DNA of 64,000 bases from NCBI GenBank assembly GCA_014529385.2, contig CM043942.1, positions 62,641,184 through 62,705,183 on the forward strand, written 5' to 3'. Shown here one piece after another: positions 32,895 to 44,169 of the stretch (position 1 is the first letter of the stretch; every line of letters begins with the position of its first letter). A program made the translations under genes and the position numbers. Source of the DNA: Adiantum capillus-veneris. Lineage: Eukaryota; Streptophyta; Polypodiopsida; Polypodiales; Pteridaceae. The notes beneath the pieces are model-generated. The model worked only from the letters and a program-made list of their open reading frames with translations, ran no database searches and was not told the origin of the DNA.

Positions 32895-33670
32895 AGACAT
32901 TGCTATGTAAGTTTGGACTTGTGGATTGCAAACCTATTGCCACTCCCATGGAAACAGGTTTAAAATTGAGTCTCCATGATGTTGGTGATCCTGCAAATGT
33001 CACTCTTTACCAAACTGTTGTTGGATGCCTCATTTATGTAGGCAACACGAGGCCGGATATTCAGTTTGCAGTCTCACAGGTCAGTAGATGTATGCATAGC
33101 CCCGGGTCTAAGCATTGGCAGGCCGTTAAGAGGATTTTCCACTACCTTAGTGGCACTTTACATCTTGGCTTGTTTTATCCCAAGGAGGGATCATTGCCAC
33201 CAGACTAACATGCTTTTTTGGACTCAGATTGGACTGGTTGTTTCGACGCGCGAGTGTCCACAAGTGGTTTTTGTTTCATGCTTGGCAGTTCATGTATATC
33301 ATGGTGAGCAAGAAGCAACCTATTGTAGCCACTTCTAGTTGTGAGGCTGAGTACAGGGCAGTCTTCACATCTACAGTTGAGTGTATATGGCTCAGACGCT
33401 TTATGGCTGATTTGGGTGTTGGACAGGAACTGCCAACACTATCTACACTAAGAACGCATTGGTAGTTGCGAGGAACCCAGTTTTCATGCTCGCACAAAGC
33501 ACATTGAGGTGCATTACCACTTTGTCAAGAAGAGGCTCTCAGCAGGAGAGATCATCTTGGCTTATGTGCCAACACAGGACAACCTTACAGATCTTCTCAC
33601 AAAGGCATTGTCTCGTGAGAAGCTCGAAGCTTTCCGCAAAGCTTTGGGATTACTCCCCTTTGTGGACTGA
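32873..33670 (+). pseudogene. Copia B2 RT thumb and RNase H
   Basis: SYIETLLCKFGLVDCKPIAT, VGCLIYVGNTRPDIQFAVSQ and HWQAVKRIFHYLSGTL lead to TAA at 33206-33208. They are followed by FLDSDWTGCFDARVSTSGFC, a further frameshift after SCISW, SKKQPIVATSSCEAEYRAVF, then in other frames TKHIEVHYHFVKKRLSAGE-like and LTKALS segments, ending LPFVD at 33670. RNase H residues (Asp of DSDW, Glu of CEAEY) are visible, but the frame is broken three times. Confidence 0.88.
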
Positions 33671-33734
33671 TCATGTCCTCAAGGCATGGCACTTTCCTTT
33701 ACTCATGTGCCAACTCTCGTTCACCACATCACTC

Positions 33735-33807
33735 CAGGGGGGATTTGTTACCATATACATGTGGTAGTGATGTGTGTGAACACACTAGGACCGCCGGGGC
33801 ATTTTTT
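33735..33807 (+). repeat. Copia B2 polypurine tract and right LTR remnant (5' part of LTR)
   Basis: CAGGGGGGATT (33735-33745) is followed by TGTTACCATATACATGTGG..., matching bases 1-62 of the B1 LTR and ending at GGGGCATTTTTT. What follows is not LTR sequence. Confidence 0.88.
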
Positions 33808-33820
33808 ACTCCTGTACAAT

Positions 33821-35175
33821 CTACTTATGAACTATCCTCCTTTCCCTCATTGTTGGAATCGTCGATACCACCAGTGATTTCACCAAATACTTCCCTCTCC
33901 ATTTTGTGCATGTACTCCTTGTACATTGGTTTAGCCAAATTGTCGTGTCGATTTGATCCATTGCCCAACAAGGTTTCTTGAGCTTCTTCTTCAACCACTT
34001 GCCCATGTGCCATAGCTTCGTTCGTTGGTCATGGACCAACGAACTTGCCCATGTGCCATAGCTTCGTTCGTTGGTCAAGGACGGAATAGCTTGAATCTCC
34101 TGCATGCAACTTTGAGCATTCCTTTTGAATTCCTCTTCCAACACCTCACCGCAAAGATCACCTTCAGCCTCTGTCACCCATTCCATATCAAAGGAATCAC
34201 CATGGATAATGCAAACATTGTGCAAGACTAGACAAGTCACAACCATAGATGGTACATTGCATAGATCCATGTCACAACGTTTTAGGAGAATGAAAAAACA
34301 AGCTTTTAGCATCCTAAATGCCCGCTCCATTGGCATTCTAGTGCTTGATTGAATAAAGTTCCAACCAAAGTGCACCCGTGAAAGACCGTCTTTACTACCT
34401 TTGTAGGGGACAAGCATGTACGGCCTCACAGGGTAGGCACAATCCCCAACCAAGAAAAACTTGCCCAAGCACCCACTCTCACATCTTCTTCCTAGTTCAC
34501 TGCAAGAGAAGTTTATAGAGTCGTGGACGACCTCACCCAACCTACATCAAAGTTCCATACTACATAGTTAGTTGTAATTGTGCATCGTAGAAGTACATAG
34601 TGAAAGCCCTTGCGGTTGTAATAATCAGCATGGTTTTCCCTTGGCGCAATGATAGGGATGTGTGAGTCGTGGAGAGCACCCACAAAAAAGGGAATTCCTC
34701 TAAGACTCTCAAACTCCTCAGCAAGCTTTCTCAACTTCACCTCAGACAGCCATCTTATGTAAAGATCTTGAAGCCCGGACCTTTGAATGGCGAAACATAA
34801 ATAAAGCACTATTCCACACATAGTGCTTCTAGCACATCCGTAAAGATATGCAAGAACATCCAAATTTGAGCTAGTGGCCAAGCATTGAAGTTCCAAGCAT
34901 ATACGATGGCATGTGGCAGGTTGATGTTGTAGCATTGCATGATTGGGGCGACCCTTGCACATAGATACTCAAAGGTTCACCTACTAACCCTCAGGAGTGC
35001 CTTTAACATTTATGCTGAGTAGGAGTCCATCAAGAATCTGTCAAAGAATTCCTCATGCCTGGGATAAGCCCAACATGCCCGAGTGGCATGCCCTCTTTGT
35101 CAATTGTATGTGGTCCTTGACTTGTGACCTCTACTCATGGACTTCACTATGTGGAGCCATGGTTGAATGATTTAC
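33821..35175 (-). pseudogene. Harbinger transposase, main part
   Basis: A DDE transposase that would cut and paste the element. In order: EEFFDRFLMDSYS near 35060, TFEYLCARVAP, CLATSSNLDVLAYLYGCARS, GIPFFVGALHDSHIPIIAPR (first Asp), NHADYYNRKGFHYVLL, VVWNFDVGW, a frameshift near 34525, EVVHDSINFSCSELGRR (second Asp), GDCAYPVRPYMLVPYKG, NFIQSSTRMPMERAFRMLK (catalytic Glu) and TCLVLHNVCIIHGDSFDMEW. All three acidic residues persist, but stops in the N-terminal third and the frameshift disable the gene. The first ~30 codons lie beyond the inserted LTR element (41836-41924). Confidence 0.9.
33997..34077. repeat. Tandem duplication, 35 bp, period 46, in transposase C-terminus
   Basis: ACTTGCCCATGTGCCATAGC... 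through GTTGGTCA appears at 33997 and 34043. It doubles a segment encoding roughly TNERSYGTWASS and HDQRTKLWHMGK in the C-terminal tail, outside the catalytic domain. Confidence 0.9.
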
Positions 35176-35179
35176 TCGT

Positions 35180-37214
35180 TGTCAGGGGATATGCGTTCGC
35201 TATGTGAGTCGGGTAGGCGTCGGGCCTCTGGCTGTGCAAGGTGTGAAAGAGAGAGAACAAGAACAACTGATGCTAGTAACAATGGAAATCATCGTACCCG
35301 TCAATTAATTGATTAATACATTTGAGTACAACTTATTCCTTAACCAATGCAGGCTGTTAACAGCACCGGCACTTGGATCATCTGTTAACTAGGAGTTTAA
35401 GCTCCCATTTTACAAGATTAACCGGGCCTTTAACGACAACGGGCTTAACAAAATGATTAATCAAACTTTAGCTGATGACGGTGATGGAAATTTCCTCCTG
35501 TCGCTTTATCTGCTCAACTGACCTTAGATTCTGTAAACTTTATCTTTCTATGTCGGTATTTCTCTGCTTAGATAGCACTCAAGAGATTTCTGCACTGCTC
35601 CTTTTCATTGCTTAACCTCGTTTTCTCCTTGCCTTCTTGATCATGGCTGCTCATCTTATGCTCGATGAGAGAGAGACTTCATTTTTGCTTAGCCCTGGTT
35701 TTTAGGCGGTATCCTGCTTCAAATCCTCCCTTGCCGGCTTTGCTAGCCAAGGTCTCCTTCTCCTCTTTTATTAACTCCCTTCACGCCTCTTGCCGAGCTC
35801 TCTTGTGAATCCCCTTACTCTTCTCGTCCTGCTCAAGCTCTCTTGCCCTTTCAATCTTCGACCTTGGCTTGACAACCAAGCTCTCTCCTGTGCTCCTTCG
35901 ACCAAGCTCTTCCCTTGCTCCTCAACCTAGCTCACATGTCAATAATTTTCTCCATGCAAAAAGAAGCCCGTATTAATAGCGTGCCCCCTCCCTTAGCAAC
36001 GACGTGGCATAAAAACGCCTCTTGATGACATGGCACTGGCGAAAATGATGCGCGCAAAAGCCGACCGAAATGGCTCCGAATCTGGTCGCCTTGGGATCCT
36101 GAGAAAATCCCATCACTGGGTCATCGGCGTCCGAGTTGCACCCAGCTCGCGATGAGCTCTTCCTCTCCCTACGTAGCTCGTTCTCGCTGCTGCTGAACGC
36201 CATGCTCTTTGTTTTTTATTTTCCTCCACACTTAAGCCCTATTTTACAAGTGGGCGGCCAATTTAATTTGCTTTTGGGTGGGCGGCAGCCCTTTGGTTGC
36301 CTTTAGGCAGCCATTCGATTTGGCTTGGGTGGGTGGCACTTAAAGGGCACCCCATTTGGCATACATACCGACTAAAGCATTGCCAAGCAGTATAGCTTCC
36401 TTCATTGGGCGGCCACATTAGGTGGGCACTGGCGTACATGCCGACTAACTTTTTGCAAGGCACGACATCTTTTCACAGTAGTGCTTGATCAACAATATCA
36501 TCCGTGAATTTAACTGCTCATATTAGCATCTTAGATAATGCCAAAATTACCCAGCTTAGTAGTGCCGACAACTGTCACCGGCCTCAAGCCGTATTATCTG
36601 ATCAAGTTGGACTCTGTCTGCCAAGCTGTAAATCCCATTAGACTTCTCAAACTGCATAAAATGCATACAAACCCTGCCGAATCTGTAAAATTCCCAGCTG
36701 AGACATCGACCGAGCCGACCGGACAAGTACAAAACCGGCCCCCAGTGAATCTTTAACGGCCAATATCTTGGCAACCGGAACTCCGATCACTGATCTGAAA
36801 AGATCGACGCGCTCCACAAAGTGAGCACTTCATCCCGATGCATTCATTTCAATTTTGTCACCTCAGTTGTAGTTGCCCAATCCGGTACGGATCTGCAATC
36901 GACTTGAACTTCAAACTGCCATAACTTCCTCACTGTAACTCCAATCGATGAGCCGTAAAGACAGGCCAGTAGAGCACTTTATGCACTGCAGTTCTAGATC
37001 ATAATCTTCCATCTATGCTCACTTCAAGCATACTCATTTTTGGCATCATTAAGGCATATGTTGGCCCTTTTAAGTCTCATCTGACATACATTAATCATTA
37101 AGCTTGGCTTGTTAACAAGCCCTGATCACTGCTCACTAAAGGTGTAGGCTTTAAAGAAGCTTATCTTGCATTTCTCTCCTCTTTTTCTCTTCATGGCAGT
37201 GGAGCTGCACGACA
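35180..37214 (-). repeat. LARD-like element 3' LTR
   Basis: About 2,035 bp, matching 39765-41835 along its whole length with scattered changes and small indels. Short ORFs inside (for example minus 35973-36203, starting MAFSSSENELRRER) also occur in the other copy. Confidence 0.92.
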
Positions 37215-37226
37215 TCCACCCCCTCT
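37215..37226 (-). promoter_or_regulatory. LARD-like element polypurine tract
   Basis: Minus-strand AGAGGGGGTGGA directly before the 3' LTR; it would prime plus-strand DNA synthesis. Confidence 0.8.
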
Positions 37227-37788
37227 GAACCTGCACAGCCTCTGGTCTGTGCCAACTGCACTTTAATCTACATCTGCTTTAGGTACCTTAATCTCTTTCC
37301 ATCATCAGACTCACATTATGAAAAACGAAATAAGGCTTATACCCTGTCATCAATGTTCTAGCTTAATCATTAGGTAGCTACCCATCAAAAATCTCTGAAC
37401 CGTATCTGTTGTATCTTCAAAGCATTCAATTATGGATAACCTGTTTAGTGAACCCCGCCAGACTCAAGTGCTCCAGTTAATGATGCACACGGCTTGACCA
37501 TTAAGCTCGCTTTAGGGAACCCTGTCAAGCTCAAGTATGCCTTACTTTGTCTACACACGGAATGGCCGTCAAGTCCTTTACCTCAAGTTCTGGTAGAAGA
37601 ACCGACTCAAAAGATGTGAAGATACTTCATCAATTGTCCAAAGAAGTCAGTTGGAAGCCAACCATGTAATCTTATTGAACGCATAACCAAACACTCTTCT
37701 GACTTAACATAATCTAGAAAACAAAACCTTGCATCATGCAGCCTGCTACATCAGGCATCTGGTATCCTCTACATCTGCAACTTGCACT

Positions 37789-38130
37789 TTAGTAACCCCC
37801 AGGATCAAATGGAATGATAAGGAATTGCCCACACACTGGAGCAACATAACTTCCACATGAGCATACATTTCTTGTATCAATCAACATCAAGCATTTCTGG
37901 TGCAAATATGCTACCCTTGGTTCAAATAGCACGCAATTACTATGCATATTGATCAGTATCCATCCATATTGAATCTGCTTATGAATATCCTTAGAATCTC
38001 CAGGATCAAACACCATAGAGATCACATAGCATTGATGGGCTCCGCAATATACTAGAGCTTCACCTGAAGCATAGTGCAGCACCCACATCCCGTAAACTGT
38101 TGGCAACTTAAGCTCGTTACCAGAAAGCAT
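37789..38130 (-). CDS. Uncharacterised small ORF in LARD-like element
   Basis: 113 residues, starting MLSGNELKLPTVYGMWVLHY. Fairly Cys-rich toward the end (CSCGSYVAPVCG) and hydrophobic, with a repeated FDPG word. No known domain recognised. It lies 135 bp downstream of the Gag-like gene on the same strand. It may be a decayed part of an original pol or a chance frame. Confidence 0.35.
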   Translation of the reverse strand: MLSGNELKLPTVYGMWVLHYASGEALVYCGAHQCYVISMVFDPGDSKDIHKQIQYGWILINMHSNCVLFEPRVAYLHQKCLMLIDTRNVCSCGSYVAPVCGQFLIIPFDPGGY

Positions 38131-38264
38131 TAAAGAAATCTGACTCCCTTTTACTGGCAGCTAAGACATCACTGACATAAGCATCAATAGGAATAACATC
38201 CAAATCTAGCCACATCTGGCACATTGCCCAAGCAAATGAAAAACCCTGTGCATTTTATGCAGTA

Positions 38265-39719
38265 TCAAGAATGATTTAGCATCATCACCCCCTCTAGCTT
38301 CATAGCCATCACGAAAACCTTGGGAGTTTCTCGACCTGTATCATCAGACGAATTTTCACATGTTGGGATTTCAGCTTGATCATGAAAAATAGCTTTATCC
38401 TGTAGATCTTCATCCATAAAATCCTCGGGAAAATCACCCTTGGAAGTCTCAACATTAATCAAAATTGTAGGAGTTATCTCCTCATGCAGCCCATGTACAA
38501 GCATAGATGTAAGATCCCTGTCTATAATCTGTTCACAATCAGCATGATCTGAGCAATCTTCATACTCATCCATATCATCCTCTGCTTCCTCATTTGCACT
38601 TAGCAATACATTATAGAACTGTAAAGGCTCGTCTGGCACCCCCTCTGAAGAGGTATACACATCAGAAAGCTCTTCTATGCTGCCATAAACATCTCCTTCA
38701 GATCTAGATAAGAATTCACCGATTATAGCATCCTCTTCTGTGATAGCAACATCTGCAAGCATATTGTTAGTAGAAATCATAGGTTCATTGACATCCTCAG
38801 GCTCATCCTGTGCTGGGTCCACAATTTTAGTCACTTCATGAGCTACTGTGTATATAATAGCATTATTTATGCACTCATCTGCACCAAACATGTTGTCTTG
38901 CTCGGCTATAGTGCTGATAGTTTTAGAAATATCCTGTAGAGGCACATCTGCTTGATGAATTCCTTCAGAATAACCCATGTCAAGGTCAACAACTTGCGAA
39001 CCGCTTGTTGTACAGTCTATGTCTTCACTAGAACCATTATTAGAGGTAGCATCCATGCGAGCAATCTTTGAAAAAAATTCATATAAATTTGTTCCAGCAT
39101 TAAATTCATTGTTTACCTTTTCTTCGTTGCTCAAATTAAGCTCCTCTGAAATTGAATCTGCTACTTTTAACTCCGCATTTTCTTTGGCTTTACTTCTTGC
39201 AGAAATATGCTCCCATAATTCATCATAGTTGAGGATTTGCATCTGATCCCCTTCACCTTTACTGAAGACAACCTTACTTCGTTCAGTAATCTCCTTTATT
39301 TCCCTATCTAGAATCCTTGAGCTTTCGTAAATAAATTCCTCTGCAAAATACTCCCACCGTGTGGGATATTCTTCTGCCAGTTCTTGAACCTGCTTCTTAA
39401 AATCCGAGTTTACAACCTCCTCAAAAGCTGCAATCATCCGATCTTCTGGAACATTTCTGCTCTTCATCTCAGCTTCGTAACATGCAATAAAACCTTCTAA
39501 ATCATATCCTTGAAAAATATAATACTGCTCCCGAACAGCATCAAGTGCTAGCTCTACAGCATCATCAATCTGCTTTTTTATCTGCATGGCTTTTTCTTCC
39601 TGCAGATACCCCTAAACCAGTTCCATCATTTTTGGCAAATCTGTAACAGCCAGATTTTTATCAAATCCATTCAAACTGAAATCGTCAATAAATTGCTTCA
39701 ATTGCTCTGGTATCTCCAT
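38265..39719 (-). pseudogene. Gag-like protein of LARD-like element, one internal stop
   Basis: Start ATG at 39717-39719 (MEIPEQLKQFIDDFSLNGFD), 24 bp inside the primer site. A TAG at 39612-39614 interrupts 36 codons in; from MQIKKQIDDAVEL it is open for 440 residues. The N-terminal third (FIACYEAEMKSRNVPEDRMI, FKKQVQELAEEYPTRWEYFA, EEFIYESSRILDREI) resembles plant Ty3/Gypsy Gag, judged by the pattern of Tyr-x-x-E-M, helix lengths and W-E-x-F. The rest is very acidic with Asp/Glu/Ser-rich low complexity and no zinc knuckle. Expected role: capsid for its own RNA, with RT supplied in trans. Assignment to Gag is inference. Confidence 0.6.
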
Positions 39720-39742
39720 CTTTACCTCCCACCCCGGCTCGT

Positions 39743-39760
39743 TTCACGTCGGGTTCACCA
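39743..39760 (-). promoter_or_regulatory. LARD-like element primer-binding site
   Basis: Minus-strand TGGTGAACCCGACGTGAA, four bases inside the 5' LTR. Its complement ends in CCA and reads like a tRNA 3' end (acceptor plus T-arm). I cannot name the tRNA with certainty; it is not initiator tRNA-Met, which the Copia elements here use. Confidence 0.8.
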
Positions 39761-39764
39761 AAGA

Positions 39765-41835
39765 TGTCGGGGGATATGTGTTCGCTACGTGAGCCAGGTA
39801 GGCGCCGGGCCTCTGGTTGTGGAAGGTGTGAAAGAGAGAGAACAAGAACAACTGATGCTAGTAACACTGGAAATCATCATACCCGTCAATTAATTGATTA
39901 ATACATTTGAGTACAACTTATTCCTTAACCAATGCGGGTTGTTAACAGCACCGGCACTTGGATCATCTGCTAACTAGGAGTTTAAGCTCCCGTTTTACAA
40001 GATTAACCGGGCCTTTAACGACACCGGGCTTAACACAATGATTAATCAAACTTTAGCTGATGACGGTGATGGAAATTTCCTCCTGTCGCTTTATCTGCCT
40101 CAACTGACCTTAGATTCTGTAACTTTATCTTTCTATGTCGGTCTTTCCCTGCTTAGATAGCACTTAAGAGCTTTCTGCAATGCTCCTTTTCATTGCTTAA
40201 CCTCGTTTTCTCCTTGCCTTCTTGATCATGGCTGCTCATCTTATGCTCGATGAGAGAGAGACTTCATTTTTGCTTAGCTCTGGTTTTTAGGCAATATCTT
40301 GCTTTAAATCCTCCCTTGCCGGCTTTGCTAGCCAAGGTCTCCTTCTCCTCTTTTATTAACTCCCTTCACGCCTTTTGCCGAGCTCTCTTGTGAATCCCCT
40401 TACTCTTCTCGGCCTGCTCAAGCTCTCTTGCCCTTTCAATCTTCGACCTTGGCTTGACCAGGCTCGCCTTCAACCAAGCTCTCTCCTGTGCTCCTTCGAC
40501 CAAGCTCTTCCCTTGCTCCTCAACCTAGCTCGCATGTTAATTTTCTCCATGCAAAAAGAAGCCCGTATTAATAGCGTGCCCCCTCCCTTAACAACCACGG
40601 CGCCGTCGTTGCTAGGGAGGCATAAAAATGCCTCTTGATGACGTGGCACTGGCGAAAATGATGCGCGCGAAAGCCGACCAGAATGGCTCCGAATTTGGTC
40701 GCCTTGGGATCCTGAGAAAATCCCGTCACTGGGTCGTCGGCGTCCGAGTTGCACCCAGCTCGCGATGAGCTATTCCTCTCCCTGCGCAGCTCGTTCTCGC
40801 TGCTGCTGAATGCCATGCTCTTTGTTTTTTATTTTCCTCCACACTTAAGCCATTTTTTACAAGTGGGTGACCAACTTAATTTGCTTTTGGGCGGGCGGCA
40901 GCCCTTTGGTTGCCTTTAGGCGGCCATTCGATTTGGCTTGGGTGGGTGGCACTTAAAGGGCACCCCATTTGGCATACATACTGACTAAAGCATTGCCAAG
41001 CAGTATAGCTTCCTTCATTGGGCGGCCACATTAGGCAGGCACTGGCGTACATGCCGACTAACTTTTTGCAAGGCACGACATCTTTTCACAGTAGTGCTTG
41101 ATCAATATATATCAATATCATCCATGAATTGAACTGCTCATATTAGCATCTCAGATAATGCCAAAATTACCCAGCTTAGTAGTGCCGACAACTGTCCACA
41201 GGCCTCAAGCCGTATTATCTGATCAAGCTGGACTCTGTCTGCCAAGCCCTAAATCCCATTAGACTTCTCAAACTGCATAAAATGCATACAAACCCTGTCG
41301 AAGCTGTAAAATTCCCAGCTGAGACACCGACCGAGCCGATCGGACCAGTACGAAACCGACCCTCGGTGAATCTTTAACGGCCAATATCCTGGCGACCGGA
41401 ACTCCGATCACTGATCTGAAAAGACCGACGCGCTCCACAAAGTGAGCACTTCAGCCCGATGCATTCATTTCAATTTTGTCACCTCAGTTGCAGTTGCCCA
41501 ATCCGGTATGGATCTGCAATTGACTTGAACTTCAAACTGCCATAACTTCCTCACTGTAACTCCAATCGATGAGCCTTAAAGACAGGCCGATAGAGAACTT
41601 CAAGCACTACAGTTCTAGATCATAATGTTCCATCTATGCTTACTTCAAGCATACTCATTTTTGGCATCATTAAGGCATCTGTTGGCCCTTTTAAGTCTTA
41701 TCTGGCATAAATTAATCATTAAGCTTGGCTTGTTAACAAGCCATGATCACTGCTCACTAAAGGTGTAGGCTTTAAAGAAGCTTATCTTGCATTTCTCTCC
41801 TCTTTTTCTCTTCATGGCAGCGGAGCTGCACGACA
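39765..41835 (-). repeat. LARD-like element 5' LTR
   Basis: About 2,071 bp, partner of 35180-37214. It would hold the promoter for the Gag-like transcript. Confidence 0.92.
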
Positions 41836-41924
41836 TCGTCATGATCGTCGTTTATTTCCATCAAATCCATTAGGCCAAGTGTAGAATTTGGAGGAAATGG
41901 AGAACTACCATCAACAAGAACCAT
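41836..41924 (-). pseudogene. Harbinger transposase, N-terminal exon fragment
   Basis: ATG at 41922-41924 opens MVLVDGSSPFPPNSTLGLMD then LMEINDDHD before the TCGT duplication of the LTR element. The continuation is at 35175 and below. The strand and the acidic end before the break fit a Harbinger transposase N-terminus. Confidence 0.65.
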
Positions 41925-42717
41925 TGTTGCCTATAACAAACAAAAACATGTGAACTCCTTATGAAGTAGAATAACACATTTTGGACACCTCAAACAATGT
42001 ACAAATGAAATACTTTAGGGAAGGGTATATGGAACACTCATTACACATAGAATGTAATGAAGAAATGTGCCATTACAAAACACTAGTACATTGAAGATAC
42101 TGAACTGAAATCATGGTGACTTGCAACTACAAATAAGGTAATGAAGGATCATGGCATATTGTAACACGAGAACAATGAAACTAATGAATGGAAACCAGGG
42201 TGGCTATGTAGCTATGTTTAGACACTTATTTGCAAACTTATTGTGAGACATTATTCACGTGCATGACATAGCCCCACTCATCCTATAAATTCTTTGAGGA
42301 CTCCAACCATGGCGCCAAGTTCAAAGAGAGGGCCTCAATTGCCGCAACAATCTAGCATCCAAGGCCTCCTGCTTAGCTGAAGAGGTTCATATTTACTCTA
42401 GCATTTGCTCACCGGTGTTTTCCATCTTTGCCAAGGCTTCATCCACTACCTTGCCCCCTTGCACTGTACGGCTATTGTGGTTTACACCCAAGTTGTTGGT
42501 GCCAATGATGTGGTTATCTTTATCTTGTGCAACATCAATTCCCTGGTCTTTGTCTCCTTCAATAATGGACTCTACTATACCACTGTGGATGAAGCATGAA
42601 TCACATACTCCACATGGGCGTTATTATGCATGTACTCATCAATCACATCAAACCACTTACATGTGCATTCGTCGATGTAGGATTGTGGAGCCTATCTGCC
42701 TTGTATTCCTTCTAAAC
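41925..42717. other. Harbinger interior, no gene seen
   Basis: About 0.8 kb between the transposase start and the Myb-like gene, both on the minus strand. It is AT-rich with no supported ORF; it may hold the transposase promoter. Confidence 0.45.
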
Positions 42718-43060
42718 TCACCACCACTTCTTGCGACACCCCTCACCATCCAAAGTCGGAGTACAAGGATGCCAACCGAGTGACAATCTTGCTCCATAAA
42801 TCTTGTCCTTGTTTCTGTGGCTTATTGAATTGATCATTGATTGACCCTTAGATGTGAGCAAGTTGTTCCACCCAATAATCCTTCCACAAGGACTTCCCCT
42901 TGCCCTTGTCCTCGTCCACGTCCTTGGAGTTAGCATTGGAGGCCTTCTCTTTCTTGGTCGCACTTGTAGGGGCCTCCTTGGCTCCAGTAGCATGTTGGGT
43001 TCTCTTTGCATTTTTGCAACCTTTGGAAGCTTGCATAGGAGAAGGAGGTGGAGTCCTCAC
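42718..43060 (-). pseudogene. Harbinger Myb/SANT-like DNA-binding protein, broken
   Basis: The accessory gene that, in PIF/Harbinger elements, binds the ends and brings in the transposase. It starts MRTPPPSPMQASKGCKNAKR, basic and Ala/Lys-rich. It then reads KSLWKDYWVEQLAHI (SANT helix 1), TAA, GSINDQFNKPQKQGQDLWSK (helix 2), IVTRLASLYSDFG, and after a frameshift GEGCRKKWW (helix 3). One stop and one frameshift break it. It lies upstream of the transposase on the same strand. Confidence 0.78.
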
Positions 43061-44088
43061 TAGGAGAACTCACAACAATAGAGGAGGGAGGGGCAAGAGG
43101 GGGACTTTGTGAGTATTGCGGGAGAGTGGGTTGGTTGAGTGCTATGGATTTAATTAGTGGGGGGGTTGTGGCGTAAGCATGTCCTCACCACTGCGAGGTG
43201 AGCAAAGCCATTATGAAAGGGAAATGCCATGGCTTGTGATCCATAGCCATAGTAAGGTTGTTGGGAGAAAGTGGAAAGGGATGGGATGTCGCTATCTACT
43301 TGGGAAATTTTTTGGGAGAACTATTGTTGGGAATCCATTTGAGTGAGTACCCAAGCCAGGTCCGAACAACAGTGAATAAATCATACTACACCAGCAGTGA
43401 ACAAAGCATGCTAATGCAACAATGGACACAAGACACTTTAATATGCAGAGAACAAAACATGGTATACCATAGGGTGTTGCATTTTTGAAAAGAGTGTAAG
43501 TATTGAAAATTATTATGGAAGTTGCTGAACAATAGACTCTTGCATATGCAGAGAACATAACATGCTATACCAATGGTTTCTATACTTTAAAAAAAAGCGA
43601 AAGTATCGAAAATAATTATGAAGCTTGCATGATTTGAAGAGTACCTAATAACGACTGTTGAAAGTGAAGTTGCGTTATGATGTTGCAGTGCAGATCCTCT
43701 AGGCGTCCAAAGGATTCAGGACTCTCATTAGACGACGAACCTTCTTGCTGCTGGTAGATCCAAAAGCGATGAAGTACATGTGCAGGGTGGCATCCACAAC
43801 GCAAACAACTCCACAGGCTCATACATCCATTATCCAAGAAAGATGAAGCTTGCTCAAAATACAAAAATACGCTACACAAAATCTGACGGAGCCCTGTAAC
43901 GATGGTGTGGCACGCACAATGCAACAAACAATCTATGTTGGCCAGAGCAGAAGTTACGATGGCTGCATGGGTGCTAGGGGGTGGCAAGCCAGAAGACGTA
44001 CGTTTGCAATTTCCTATATTGGCATCTCAAGGAGGAGGAGGAGTTGATTGTGGGGCTACCTACTTTGGGATTGGATCAGCTACTAGTG

Positions 44089-44092
<4 letters not shown>
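43061..44092. other. No gene seen; contains ~103-bp tandem duplication
   Basis: Possibly the right part of the Harbinger element. A minus-strand ORF at 43616-43987 (123 residues) has no recognised domain. The duplication at 43441-43628 is listed separately. Confidence 0.4.
43441..43628. repeat. Tandem duplication, period ~103
   Basis: ATATGCAGAGAACA occurs at 43441 and 43544, each followed by ...CATGSTATACCA... and ...GAAAATWATTATG..., with moderate divergence between the copies. Confidence 0.75.

Positions 44093-44165
<73 letters not shown>
44093..44165. repeat. Microsatellite (CT)36
   Basis: About 73 bases of perfect CT repeat. Poly-Leu/Ser ORFs crossing it are artefacts. Confidence 0.97.

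Positions 44166-44169
<4 letters not shown>

Larger units (their letters stand above)
28925..33807 (+). mobile_element. Copia B2, near-complete coding copy with partial LTRs
   Basis: Same family as B1 but with Gag, protease, integrase, RT and RNase H all represented. The left end is only the last ~130 bp of the B LTR (28925-29054); the right end is only the first ~62 bp (33746-33807). Primer site remnant CAGTATCAGAGC at 29057-29068 follows the left piece, and polypurine tract CAGGGGGGATT precedes the right piece at 33735-33745. Frame disruptions occur at about 29725, 30960, 32885 and 33290, with stops at 31245, 31302, 31539, 32358 and 33207. No target duplication can be assigned. Confidence 0.9.
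35180..41835 (-). mobile_element. Large LTR element with Gag-like gene only (LARD-like)
   Basis: Long direct repeats 35180-37214 and 39765-41835 (about 2.04 and 2.07 kb) begin TGTCRGGGGATATG and end GCTGCACGACA. They flank a 2.55-kb interior, and a 4-bp duplication TCGT flanks the whole (35176-35179 and 41836-41839). Orientation is minus: a tRNA-end-like primer site lies beside the right repeat, and purine tract AGAGGGGGTGGA beside the left. The interior has one Gag-like gene and a small ORF but no protease, integrase or RT. It inserted into the Harbinger transposase gene. The repeats look highly similar, so insertion is fairly recent relative to its neighbours. Confidence 0.88.
33809..43500 (-). 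mobile_element. PIF/Harbinger DNA transposon, interrupted
   Basis: Minus-strand transposase (DDE_Tnp_4 type) and an upstream Myb/SANT-like gene on the same strand, the two-gene layout typical of PIF/Harbinger. The 6.66-kb LTR element at 35180-41835 splits the transposase near its start and carries a TCGT duplication. The outer ends and the TTA-type duplication were not found; the left limit is set by the Copia B2 remnant and the right limit is approximate. Confidence 0.82.
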
